Below are positions 6,840 through 14,410 of a DNA stretch of 15,572 nt, piece after piece. The translations under genes and the position numbers were made by a program. The stretch is from Candidatus Rokuibacteriota bacterium (lineage in GTDB: Bacteria > Methylomirabilota > Methylomirabilia > Rokubacteriales > JACPHL01). Positions within the stretch are counted from its first letter, which is position 1. Each line of letters starts with the position of its first letter. The notes beneath the pieces are model-generated. The model did not search any database. It was not told the DNA's origin and worked only from the letters and a program-made list of their open reading frames with translations. The stretch spans positions 1 through 15,572 of the forward strand of contig JACPHL010000225.1 in NCBI GenBank assembly GCA_016188625.1, written 5' to 3'.

Positions 6840-8093
6840 ATGACCTTGGTTGATCGCGCCAATCAGGTGGCCCTCGCGCGGCTCCTGGCTGCCGAGCCGG
6901 TCCTGGTGAACGTGCGCCCGGCGCGGGAGGTCCTGCCGGGGCTGGCCGAGCGCCGGCTCTACCATGCCGGGCCGCCGGTCCCCTGGGAGCGGATGTGCGG
7001 TCCGATGCGGGGAGCGGTGATCGGGGCCCTCGTCTACGAAGGGTGGGCCAAGGACCACGGCGACGCCGAGGCCCTCGCCGGCGCCGGCGGGATCGCCTAC
7101 GCCCCCTGCCACCACGTCGGGGCGGTCGGGCCGATGGCGGGGATCATCTCCCCCTCCATGGACGTCTTCGTCGTCGAGAACCGCGCCCACGGCAACCGTG
7201 CTTATGCGACCCTCAACGAGGGGCTGGGGCGCGCGCTCCGTTACGGCGCCAACGACGAGACGGTGATCCGGCGCCTCGTCTGGATGCGGGAGGTCCTGGC
7301 CCCGGCCCTCCGGGTGGCCCTCGGGCGGCTCGAGGAGGGGATCGATCTCCGCGCCCTGATCGCCCAGGCCCTCCAGATGGGCGACGAGGTCCACAACCGA
7401 AACCGCGCCGGGACCTCCCTCTTCTTCCGGGCCATCGCCCGGCCGATGCTCCAGTCCGGGTTCCCGACGGAGAAGGTGGCGGAGGTCTTCGACTTCATCG
7501 CCGGCAACGACCACTTCTTCCTCAACCTCTCCATGGCGGCCGCGAAGGCCGGGCTCGACGCGGCCCACGGGGTGGGCGGCTCGAGCCTGGTGACGGCCAT
7601 GGCGCGGAACGGCGTCGAGGTCGGGATCCGGGTCTCCGGGCTCGGGGACCGCTGGTTCACGGGGCCGGCCGCGGTCCCCGAAGGGCTCTTCTTCCCCGGC
7701 TACGGGCCCGCCGACGCCAACCCCGACATCGGGGACAGCGCCATCACCGAGACGGCGGGGCTCGGGGGCTTCGCGATGGCGGCGGCCCCGGCGATCGTCC
7801 AGTTCGTCGGCGGCCGCGCCGAGGACGCGGTCCGGGCGACCCTGGAGATGTACGAGATCACCCTGGGCGAGCACGGGCACTACCGGATCCCCGCCCTCGG
7901 CTTCCGGGGGACGCCCGTCGGGATCGACATCCGCAAGGTCGTGGAGACCGGGACCCTGCCGCTCATCAACACCGGGATCGCCCATCGCGCCCCCGGGATC
8001 GGGCAGGTCGGGGCGGGGATCGTCCGCCCCCCCATGGCCTGCTTCACCGAGGCCCTCGCGGCCCTCGCCGCGGCGCGGGGCGCCCCGGCCTGA
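6840..8093 (+). CDS. DUF1116 family protein (AllG/YlbE/YahG-like)
   Basis: This 417-residue protein of the DUF1116 family matches E. coli YlbE (AllG). That protein, with FdrA (AllF) and YlbF (AllH), has been reported to form oxamate carbamoyltransferase in anaerobic allantoin breakdown. Conserved blocks are CGPMRGA (53-59), APCHHVGAVGPMAGIISPSM (88-107), MGDEVHNRNRAGTSLFFR (180-197), FFLNLSMAAAK (226-236), GDSAITETAGLGGFAM (298-313) and INTGIAHRAPGIGQVGAG (376-393). The histidines in CHH and DEVHNRN are candidates for ligands or catalysis (inference). The length is close to the family norm of about 420. ATG 6840 has ACGGAG six bases upstream. It starts the catabolic unit and ends seven bases before the amidohydrolase. 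The DUF2877 partner lies at the other end of the unit, and no fdrA is present in the window. A carbamoyl-transfer role on a ring-cleavage product is inferred. Confidence 0.93.
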   Translation: MTLVDRANQVALARLLAAEPVLVNVRPAREVLPGLAERRLYHAGPPVPWERMCGPMRGAVIGALVYEGWAKDHGDAEALAGAGGIAYAPCHHVGAVGPMAGIISPSMDVFVVENRAHGNRAYATLNEGLGRALRYGANDETVIRRLVWMREVLAPALRVALGRLEEGIDLRALIAQALQMGDEVHNRNRAGTSLFFRAIARPMLQSGFPTEKVAEVFDFIAGNDHFFLNLSMAAAKAGLDAAHGVGGSSLVTAMARNGVEVGIRVSGLGDRWFTGPAAVPEGLFFPGYGPADANPDIGDSAITETAGLGGFAMAAAPAIVQFVGGRAEDAVRATLEMYEITLGEHGHYRIPALGFRGTPVGIDIRKVVETGTLPLINTGIAHRAPGIGQVGAGIVRPPMACFTEALAALAAARGAPA

Positions 8094-8100
8094 GACGGGG

Positions 8101-9348
8101 ATGGAGCTGCTCGTCCGTCAGGCCCGGATCTGGGGGCGGGAGGGGCTCTGGGACGTCGGCGTGGCCGACGGCCGTTACGCGGAGATCGCCCCCCGTCTCG
8201 CCGTCGCGGGGGCGCAGGAGCTGGTGGCCGAGGGGCGGCTGCTTGCGCCGGCGTTCATCGACCCCCACATCCACCTGGACAAGGTGCTGGTGGCGGGCGA
8301 GGTCCGCCCGAACCGCTCGGGCACCCTCCGGGAGGCGATCGAGATCCTCTGGGAGCGGAAGGCGCGCTACACGGTGGAGGAGATCGTCCGCCGGGCCGGC
8401 CGGGTCATGGAGGCGGCCGTCCTGACCGGGACCACCCGGATCCGGACCCACGTGGACGTGGACACGATCGGCAAGCTCCGCCCGCTGGAGGGGGTGCTGG
8501 CGGCGCGCGAGCGGTACCGGGATCTCGTGGACCTCCAGATCGTGGCCTTCCCCCAGGAAGGGATCGTCCGCGACCCGGGGACCGGGGACCTGATGCGGGA
8601 GGCGGTCCGGATGGGGGCGGACCTCGTCGGCGGGATGCCCCACAACGAGGCCTCGCCCGAGGAGAGTCGCCGGCACCTCGAGATCTGCTTCGAGATCGCC
8701 GCCGGGCACGGCCGGGACATCGACATGCACGTGGACGAGACCGACGATCCGGCCTCGCGGACGCTCGAGACCCTGGCCGACCTGACCGTGGCCCACGGCT
8801 ACGAGGGGCGCGTGACGGCCGGCCACACCTGCGCGCTGGCCGCCTATCCGGACCGCTACGCCCGCAAGGTCATCGGCAAACTCGCCCGGGCCCGGATCCA
8901 CATGATCACCAACCCCCCCACCAACCTGCTGCTCCAGGGGCGCCTCGACAAGCAGCCGATCCGCCGCGGGATCACGCGGGTGAAGGAGCTCCTGGAGGCC
9001 GGCGTCAACGTGGCGATGGGCCAGGACTGCGTGATGGACACCTTCTACCCCTTCGGCCGCGCCGACATGCTCGAGGTGGCCCTCATCACCGCCCACGCTG
9101 CGCAGATGGGCCTCCCCCACGAGATCGAGACGGTCTTCGGCATGGCGACAACCCGCGCCGCGGCCGCCCTGCGCCTCGCCGACTACGGCGTGGAGCCCGG
9201 CTGCGCGGCCGACTTCGTCGTCCTGGACGCCCCCACGGCGGCGGAGGCGATCCGCCTCCAGGCGCCGCGGCGGTGGGTGGTCCGGCGCGGCCGCGTCGTC
9301 GCCGAGACGGTCGTCACGCACCGGCTCCACCGAGGAGGAGAACTATGA
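8101..9348 (+). CDS. Cytosine-deaminase-like amidohydrolase (CodA/AtzC type)
   Basis: This 415-residue metal-dependent cytoplasmic amidohydrolase belongs to the COG0402 cytosine deaminase branch. The metal and catalytic residues expected from E. coli CodA are all visible: HxH at H56/H58 (PHIHLDK), FPQEG (150-154), H210 and E213 (MHVDETDD), H242 (TAGHT) and D309 (GQD). The stretch NLLLQGRLDKQPIRRGITRV (275-294) strongly resembles the CodA substrate-loop region, and the AtzC-like N-terminus (IxPxFIDPHIHLDK) fits as well. Likely chemistry is hydrolytic removal of an exocyclic amino group from a pyrimidine or triazine ring, giving uracil from cytosine or a hydroxylated triazine. The ring-opening amidohydrolase follows with the gene end overlapping its start region by 4 bp, so product hand-over is plausible. 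The ribosome-binding site is weak (GACGGGG), consistent with coupling to the DUF1116 gene. Confidence 0.92.
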   Translation: MELLVRQARIWGREGLWDVGVADGRYAEIAPRLAVAGAQELVAEGRLLAPAFIDPHIHLDKVLVAGEVRPNRSGTLREAIEILWERKARYTVEEIVRRAGRVMEAAVLTGTTRIRTHVDVDTIGKLRPLEGVLAARERYRDLVDLQIVAFPQEGIVRDPGTGDLMREAVRMGADLVGGMPHNEASPEESRRHLEICFEIAAGHGRDIDMHVDETDDPASRTLETLADLTVAHGYEGRVTAGHTCALAAYPDRYARKVIGKLARARIHMITNPPTNLLLQGRLDKQPIRRGITRVKELLEAGVNVAMGQDCVMDTFYPFGRADMLEVALITAHAAQMGLPHEIETVFGMATTRAAAALRLADYGVEPGCAADFVVLDAPTAAEAIRLQAPRRWVVRRGRVVAETVVTHRLHRGGEL

Positions 9349-10445
9349 GGTCGAACGCGTTCAAGGTCGGGATGCGGAGCCCGGAGGATGTCTCCGGGGC
9401 CGCCCGCCTGATGGACCAGGGGGCCTTCCGCGCGGAGGACGTGGTGGCGATCCTGGGGAAGACCGAGGGGAACGGCGGGGTCAACGACTGGACCCGGGGG
9501 CTGGCGACCCTGTCCTTCCAGCTCCTCCTCGCCCAGCGCACGGGGACCCCCATCGAGAAGCTCGCCAAGCGCGTCCCCATCATCTGGTCGGGCGGCACCG
9601 AGGGGCTCATGAGCCCGCACGCCACCATCTTCGTCCGCGAGCCCGACCGGGGGACGCCCACGGGGGCCAAGCGCTTTACCGTCGGGACCGCGTACACCCG
9701 CGACCTCCTCCCCGAGGAGTTCGGGACGATGGTCCACGTCCGGGTGGCGGCCGAGGGGGTGCGGGCGGCGATCGCCGATGCCGGGATCGAGTCGCCCGAG
9801 GAGATCCACTTCGTCCAGATCAAGACCGGGGCCCTCACGACTGAGCGGATCGCCGAGGCCCGGGCCCGCGCCCGCGAGGTCGTCACCCATGACACCGGCA
9901 AGTCCATGGCCTACGCCCGGGCGGTCGCCGCGCTCGGGATCGGGCTCGCCACTGGGGAGATCGCGTCGGAGCAGGTTAGTGAGGACGTGATCCTCCGGCG
10001 GCTCGATGTGGCCTCGGACGTCGCCTCCACCTCGTCCGGGGTCGAGCTGATGAACTGCGAGATCATCGTCATGGGGAACTCGGCCCGCTCCACCAGCGAC
10101 CTCGTCATCGCCCACGCCGTCATGCGGGACGCCCTGGACGCCCCGGCCGTCCGCGAGGCCCTCCGCCGGGCCGGGCTCCGGGTCGAGTGCGAGCTGGACG
10201 AGCGCGACCGCGAGCGCCTCGTCAACGTCTTCGCCAAGTGCGAGCCCGACCCCTCGGGGGCGACCCGGGGGCGGCGCCACGTCATGTTCGAGGACTCGGA
10301 CATCGGCTATACCCGGCATATCCGCGGCGTGGTCAACGCCGTGGTCGCCTCGGTCACCGGCGACCCCATGTGCTACATCTCCGCAGGCGCCGAGCACCAG
10401 GGGCCGCCGGGCGGCGGGGTGGTGGCGGTCCTGGCCAGGGTCTAA
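9345..10445 (+). CDS. Ring-opening amidohydrolase (cyanuric acid amidohydrolase/barbiturase family)
   Basis: This 366-residue enzyme of the AtzD/TrzD/barbiturase family hydrolytically opens cyanurate (to carboxybiuret) or barbiturate (to ureidomalonate). The family has three homologous domains, each giving a Lys and a Ser to a shared threefold active site. All are visible: K39 (LGKTEGNG) with S82 (SGGTEGLMSPH); K160 (VQIKTG) with S230/S231 (STSSGVE); K298 (AKCEPD) with S346 (YISAGAEHQGPPGGG). The C-terminal EHQGPPGGG is a family signature, and the length is the usual 360-370. A strong GAGGAGGAG site ends four bases before ATG 9345, which overlaps the previous stop. This is the best-defined catabolic enzyme of the locus. 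The sequence alone does not tell cyanurate from barbiturate; the uracil/xanthine permease and the molybdenum hydroxylase favour barbiturate (inference). Confidence 0.94.
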   Translation: MRSNAFKVGMRSPEDVSGAARLMDQGAFRAEDVVAILGKTEGNGGVNDWTRGLATLSFQLLLAQRTGTPIEKLAKRVPIIWSGGTEGLMSPHATIFVREPDRGTPTGAKRFTVGTAYTRDLLPEEFGTMVHVRVAAEGVRAAIADAGIESPEEIHFVQIKTGALTTERIAEARARAREVVTHDTGKSMAYARAVAALGIGLATGEIASEQVSEDVILRRLDVASDVASTSSGVELMNCEIIVMGNSARSTSDLVIAHAVMRDALDAPAVREALRRAGLRVECELDERDRERLVNVFAKCEPDPSGATRGRRHVMFEDSDIGYTRHIRGVVNAVVASVTGDPMCYISAGAEHQGPPGGGVVAVLARV

Positions 10446-10474
10446 CCCGGAGGGGGGCTCTGCCCCCCTCCGAA
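10446..10474 (+). repeat. Intergenic hairpin repeat, copy C (hairpin 1 only)
   Basis: An 11-bp perfect stem, CGGAGGGGGGC (10448-10458) with GCCCCCCTCCG (10462-10472) around a TCT loop, sits between the ring-opening enzyme and the permease. It matches hairpin 1 of copies A and B, but lacks the linker and the later hairpins. It ends directly before the permease ribosome-binding site (AAGGAGG, 10473-10479), so folding in the mRNA could limit or stage translation of the permease. Confidence 0.75.
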
Positions 10475-10487
10475 GGAGGAGTTGGCC

Positions 10488-11867
10488 ATGAGTCCGAATG
10501 CTGAGGCGGCGGCCGCGGTCCCGCGGCGGATCGTCTACGGGATCAACGACAAGCCCCCCTGGGCCTTCACGATCGTCGGGGGCTTCCAGCACGTCCTGAC
10601 GCTCTTCGGGGCGACGACCCTGGTCCCGCTGATCTTCGGCCCCCAGATGGGGATGGACACCCTCCAGATCGGGGTCCTGGTCGCGTCCGTTTACTTCTGC
10701 ATGGGCGTCGCCACGCTCCTGCAGATCTCGCCGATCGGCAGCGGGCTCCCCATCGTGCAGGGGTCGAGCTTCTCCTTCATCCCGCCCATCGCGACCATCA
10801 TCGCCGCGCGGAAGGGGGCCGGGGTGGGGCCGACGATGGCGGCGATCAGCGGCGCCCTCATCGCCGGCGGCGTGGTCGAGGCGCTGGTCGGGTACCTCCG
10901 GCTGGCGGGCGCGGTGCGCCGGGTGATCACGCCGGTGGTGATCGGGCCGGTGATCATGCTCATCGGCTTCAGCCTGGCGCCGGTCGCGGTGAACACCGCC
11001 TCGGGGAACTGGGGGCTCTCCGGGCTGGTCGTCGTGGGCGTGCTCCTCTTCTCCCTCGGGCTGGGCCGGCGGCTCCAGATCGTCTCCGTCCTCCTCGCGG
11101 TGGTCGCGGCCTACCTGGTGGCCCTCGTCCTCTCGGCGGCCGGCGTGTTCGCCAGGGGGAGCCCCTCGTACGTGGACCTCGCCCCGGTCGTCGAGGCGCC
11201 GTGGTGGCTGTGGCCGCAGCCCTGGCGCTACGGCCTCGAGTTCAACCTGGGCTTCTTCGCCGTCATCCTGGCCGCCTACTTCGCCTCCATGATCGAGTCC
11301 ATCGGTGATTACCACAGCATCTCCTACTCGGCCGGCCTCCGGGACCCCGAGCCGCGGACGATCAGCAAGGGGATCGGGTCCGAGGGGGTCGGGTCCATGA
11401 TCAGCGGGATCTTCGGGGGCGTGGGGACGACCAGCTACACCGAGAACATCGGGCTGGTCAACATCACCGGGGTGGCCTCGCGGTACGTGGTGGGCGCCGG
11501 CGCGGTCATCCTGATCGTCATGAGCCTGCTCCGGAAGTTCGGGACGCTGGTGGCGACGATCCCCTCGCCGGTGATCGGCGGGGCGTACGTCGCGCTCTTC
11601 GGCATCATCGGCGCCCTGGGGATCCAGGTTCTCTCGCGGGCCGACCTCCGCTCCCAGCGGAACCTCGTCATCGTCGGCGTGGCGTTCCTCCTGGGGCTCG
11701 GCCTCCCCCCGTTCATCCAAGAGCACCCCCTCGCCTTCCAGCCGCAGTGGCTGGCCGAGATCCTCGGCGCGATCCTCAGGACGGGGATGGCCGTGGGCGG
11801 CATCGCCGCGCTCATCCTGGACAACCTCCTGCCGGGGACACCCCAGGAGCGCGGGATCCGCGCCTAG
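10488..11867 (+). CDS. NCS2-family uracil/xanthine permease
   Basis: This 459-residue inner-membrane symporter of the nucleobase-ascorbate (NCS2, UraA/XanQ) family imports uracil, xanthine, uric acid or a related base. Family hallmarks are all present: FQHVLTLFGA in the first membrane helix (33-42), the conserved helix-8 glutamate E270 in MIESIGDYHS, and the NCS2 signature ENIGLVNITGVASR (319-332), with glutamate at the first position. About 12-14 hydrophobic segments are visible. ATG 10488 is preferred because AAGGAGG lies eight bases upstream; an in-frame TTG at 10482 is less likely. Having this permease and a BMP ABC importer in one locus suggests uptake of both free base and nucleoside. 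The stop lies one base before the DUF2877 start. Confidence 0.95.
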   Translation: MSPNAEAAAAVPRRIVYGINDKPPWAFTIVGGFQHVLTLFGATTLVPLIFGPQMGMDTLQIGVLVASVYFCMGVATLLQISPIGSGLPIVQGSSFSFIPPIATIIAARKGAGVGPTMAAISGALIAGGVVEALVGYLRLAGAVRRVITPVVIGPVIMLIGFSLAPVAVNTASGNWGLSGLVVVGVLLFSLGLGRRLQIVSVLLAVVAAYLVALVLSAAGVFARGSPSYVDLAPVVEAPWWLWPQPWRYGLEFNLGFFAVILAAYFASMIESIGDYHSISYSAGLRDPEPRTISKGIGSEGVGSMISGIFGGVGTTSYTENIGLVNITGVASRYVVGAGAVILIVMSLLRKFGTLVATIPSPVIGGAYVALFGIIGALGIQVLSRADLRSQRNLVIVGVAFLLGLGLPPFIQEHPLAFQPQWLAEILGAILRTGMAVGGIAALILDNLLPGTPQERGIRA

Positions 11868-11868
11868 T

Positions 11869-12744
11869 ATGGAGACCATCCGGGCCGTCCGGCTGACCGC
11901 GGAGGCCGCCCGCCGGCTCCGCCGCGCCCGCGGGGGCGGCCGGGTCGTGGCGGTGTACGCGCGGACGGTGAACCTCGAGCTGGACGGGGCGGGGTGGCTG
12001 AGCCTCCACGCCCCCGGCCCGATCCCCGCCCCGTTCGGGATCGCCTGCGAGCCGTGGCCGTCCCCCGCGCGCCTGGAGCGGGCGGCCGCGCAGGTGACCG
12101 CGGGAACCCTCGTCCTCGACGGACACCTGGGCGTCCGCCTGGACGGCGCCCTGGTCTCCCCGAGCGCGCTCCCCACCCCGGCACCCCCGCCGCTGGTGGC
12201 CTCCTGCCTCGCCCTGGCCCTGACCTGCACCACGACCGGCCTCCTACCGGCGGCCGCAGCGCTTCTGACCGGGGGCGCGCCGCCGCCCGGCCCGCTCGCG
12301 CGGATGGCGCTCCCCGGGCTCGCGGACCTCTACGCCGGCACCGCGCGCCGCGACCCCGAGGAGTGTCTCGCCGCCGCGCGCTCCCTCCTCGGCCTCGGCC
12401 CGGGCCTCACCCCCGCGGGCGACGACTGCCTGGTGGGCTGGCTCGCCGGCTGCCGGACGGCCTCCCCCGCCGGCCGGGCCCTGGCCGAGGCGGTCGGGTC
12501 CCGGCTCCTCCGGGAGGCGGCTGGGCGCACGGGGCGGCTCAGCCGGGCGTTCCTCGGGGCCGCGGTGGCCGGCGAGGTCGCCGAGCCGGTCCGCGACTTC
12601 ATGCTGGCCCCGGACGAGGGACGCCTCGCCGGCCTCCTCGCGCTCGGGGCGACCTCGGGGGCGGATCTCCTCGCGGGCTACCTCGTGGCCCGCGCCGCCC
12701 TCTCCTCGGAGGGGGGCGCTGCCCCCCTTCCGAGCTCCCCTTGA
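11869..12744 (+). CDS. DUF2877 family protein (AllH/YlbF-like)
   Basis: This 291-residue protein of the DUF2877 family matches E. coli YlbF (AllH), the reported partner of YlbE/AllG and FdrA/AllF in oxamate carbamoyl transfer. The diagnostic block LGLGPGLTPAGDD (174-186) is present, with TGRLSRAF (221-228) and TSGADLLAG (262-270). The N-terminal part is more variable and alanine- and arginine-rich. The gene starts one base after the permease stop with no clear ribosome-binding site of its own, so it is probably translated by coupling. The last 12 or so residues (SEGGAAPLPSSP) are encoded by repeat copy D, so the native C-terminus may have been replaced or extended by the repeat. With DUF1116 it brackets the two amidohydrolases and permease, which supports a joint function. 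Confidence 0.92.
   Translation: METIRAVRLTAEAARRLRRARGGGRVVAVYARTVNLELDGAGWLSLHAPGPIPAPFGIACEPWPSPARLERAAAQVTAGTLVLDGHLGVRLDGALVSPSALPTPAPPPLVASCLALALTCTTTGLLPAAAALLTGGAPPPGPLARMALPGLADLYAGTARRDPEECLAAARSLLGLGPGLTPAGDDCLVGWLAGCRTASPAGRALAEAVGSRLLREAAGRTGRLSRAFLGAAVAGEVAEPVRDFMLAPDEGRLAGLLALGATSGADLLAGYLVARAALSSEGGAAPLPSSP
12706..12733 (+). repeat. Hairpin repeat, copy D, overlapping the 3' end of the DUF2877 gene
   Basis: This is a hairpin-1-type element: TCGGAGGGGGGC (12706-12717) pairs with GCCCCCCTTCCGA (12721-12733) around GCT, with one bulged T, as in copies A and B. It lies inside the reading frame of the DUF2877 gene, contributing its last codons, and eight bases before the candidate promoter of the citramalate synthase gene. 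It can serve as the end structure of the catabolic transcript; no U-tract follows. Confidence 0.75.
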
Positions 12745-12770
12745 CAACGCCGGCGCCGGCCGCGTAAGGT
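12741..12770 (+). promoter_or_regulatory. Candidate sigma70-type promoter of the citramalate synthase gene
   Basis: A perfect -35 hexamer TTGACA (12741-12746) is followed after 18 bases by TAAGGT (12765-12770), a weak -10 matching TATAAT at three positions. The -35 overlaps the TGA of the DUF2877 gene. Transcription would begin near 12777-12780, giving a leader of about 37 bases with an AGGAGGG site before ATG 12816. It fits a separately regulated biosynthetic gene, but it is a pattern match only. Confidence 0.55.
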
Positions 12771-12815
12771 GGGAGGCACTTTTTCCCCAGATCCCAAGGG
12801 CAGGAGGGACCCGCG

Positions 12816-14399
12816 ATGGCGCGCTCCGTCAAGCTCTACGACACGACGCTCCGGGACGGCACCCAGGGGGAGGGCGTGGCCTTCTCCATGGAGGACAAGG
12901 TCCGCATCGCGCAGCGGCTCGACACCCTGGGGATCCACTACATCGAGGGCGGCTGGCCCGGCTCGAACCCGAAGGACCTGCGCTTCTTCCGCCGGATCCA
13001 GGATGTCCCTCTCAAGCACGCCCGCATCGCCGCCTTCGGGGCCACCCGGCGCCCCGGCGTCAGCGCCGAGGGCGACGCCAACCTCCAGGCCCTCGTCGAG
13101 GCGAGGACGCCGGTCGCCACCATCTTCGGGAAGTCCTGGGACTTCCACGTCACCCACGCCCTCGGGACCACCCTCGAGGAGAACCTCGCCATGATCCGGG
13201 ACTCGGTGGGCTTCCTCCGGGCCCGCTTCGAGGAGGTCATCTACGACGCCGAGCACTTCTTCGACGGCTTCAAGGCGGACCGCGACTACGCCCTGGAGAC
13301 CCTCCGGGCCGCCGAGGCCGCCGGCGCCCACTGCCTGGTCCTCTGCGACACCAACGGCGGTGCCCTCCCCCACGAGATCGGCGCCATCGTCCGGGAGGTC
13401 CGGCGCCATGTCCGCACCCCCCTGGGGATCCACGTCCACAACGACACCGAGTGCGCGGTGGCCAACTCCCTGGCCGCGGTCCTGGAGGGGGCCGGTCACG
13501 TCCAGGGGACGATCAACGGCTTCGGCGAGCGCTGCGGGAACGCGAACCTCTGCTCTATCATCCCCAACCTTGTCCTGAAGCTCGGGATCGAGGCGATCCC
13601 CGAGCCGAACCTTCGGGAGCTGCGCGAGGTCTCGCGCTTCGTCTCCGAGCTGGCGAACCGCAAGCCCTGGTCGCAGCAGCCCTACGTCGGGGATTCGGCT
13701 TTCGCCCACAAGGCCGGGATGCACGTCTCGGCCGTCCTCAAGCACCCGGAGACCTACGAGCACATCGACCCCGAGCGCGTGGGGAACCACCGGCGGGTCC
13801 TGGTCTCGGAGCTGGCCGGGAGGTCGAACATCCTCTGGAAGGCCGCCGAGTACGGGCTCGACCTCGCCAAGGACACCCCCGAGACCCGGCGGATCCTCGA
13901 GCAGCTCAAGGAGCTGGAGGACCAGGGGTTCCTCTTCGAGGGGGCGGAGGCCTCCTTCGAGCTGCTGATGGAGAAGGCCCTCGGCCGCTACCGGCCCGCC
14001 TTCGACCTGGAGGCCCTCCGGGTGGTGGTCGAGCGGCGCCAGGGGGATCACGAGCCGTTCTCCGAGGCCACGGTCCGGCTCAAGGTCAAGGGCGTCCCCG
14101 AGCACACTGCCGCGGAGGGGAACGGGCCGGTCAACGCCCTGGACCACGCCCTCCGGAAGGCCCTCGAGGAGTTCTATCCGAGCCTCCGGGAAATGACCCT
14201 GGTGGACTACAAGGTGCGGATCCTGGAGGAGACCGCCGGGACCGCGGCGAAGACGCGGGTCCTGATCACCTCGGGGGACGGGGAGGAGAGCTGGGGAACC
14301 GTGGGGGTCTCGCACAACATCATCGAGGCCTCCTGGCAGGCCCTGGTGGATTCGATCGAGTACAAGCTCAAGCGGGACGAGCGCCGCGGCCTGAAGTAG
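12816..14399 (+). CDS. cimA: (R)-citramalate synthase (CimA type)
   Basis: This 527-residue enzyme condenses pyruvate and acetyl-CoA to (R)-citramalate, the first step of the threonine-independent isoleucine route. The N-terminal DRE-TIM metallolyase barrel has [12 protein letters not shown] (9-20) with catalytic R13/D14, [13 protein letters not shown] (42-54) typical of the CimA branch as opposed to LeuA, and the metal-binding HVHND (206-210). Next come GERCGNANL (237-245) and [10 protein letters not shown] (297-306). The C-terminal LeuA dimer/regulatory domain (about 390-520) includes [12 protein letters not shown] (435-446), the usual feedback-binding region. The length is normal for CimA. 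AGGAGGG (12802-12808) lies seven bases before ATG 12816. It is next to the catabolic genes, but its promoter and role look independent. It ends 11 bases from the convergent AbrB gene. Confidence 0.93.
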   Translation: MARSVKLYDTTLRDGTQGEGVAFSMEDKVRIAQRLDTLGIHYIEGGWPGSNPKDLRFFRRIQDVPLKHARIAAFGATRRPGVSAEGDANLQALVEARTPVATIFGKSWDFHVTHALGTTLEENLAMIRDSVGFLRARFEEVIYDAEHFFDGFKADRDYALETLRAAEAAGAHCLVLCDTNGGALPHEIGAIVREVRRHVRTPLGIHVHNDTECAVANSLAAVLEGAGHVQGTINGFGERCGNANLCSIIPNLVLKLGIEAIPEPNLRELREVSRFVSELANRKPWSQQPYVGDSAFAHKAGMHVSAVLKHPETYEHIDPERVGNHRRVLVSELAGRSNILWKAAEYGLDLAKDTPETRRILEQLKELEDQGFLFEGAEASFELLMEKALGRYRPAFDLEALRVVVERRQGDHEPFSEATVRLKVKGVPEHTAAEGNGPVNALDHALRKALEEFYPSLREMTLVDYKVRILEETAGTAAKTRVLITSGDGEESWGTVGVSHNIIEASWQALVDSIEYKLKRDERRGLK

Positions 14400-14410
14400 G
14401 CGATAGCGGA

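Noticed and set aside
10482-10487. TTG start for the NCS2 permease.
   Set aside because: ATG 10488 is better spaced (eight bases) from AAGGAGG.
9183-12233. Very long open frame on the minus strand (over 1000 codons).
   Set aside because: It lies antisense to the ring-opening enzyme, permease and DUF2877 genes, has a low-complexity Asp/Gly/Arg/Pro composition and no domain. It is the usual antisense shadow in GC-rich coding DNA.
2763-12733. CRISPR array made by the repeated hairpins.
   Set aside because: Copies are kilobases apart with genes between them, vary in length and lack spacers of even size.
14400-14410. Bidirectional terminator between citramalate synthase and the AbrB gene.
   Set aside because: Only 11 bases separate the two stops and no stem-loop is visible.
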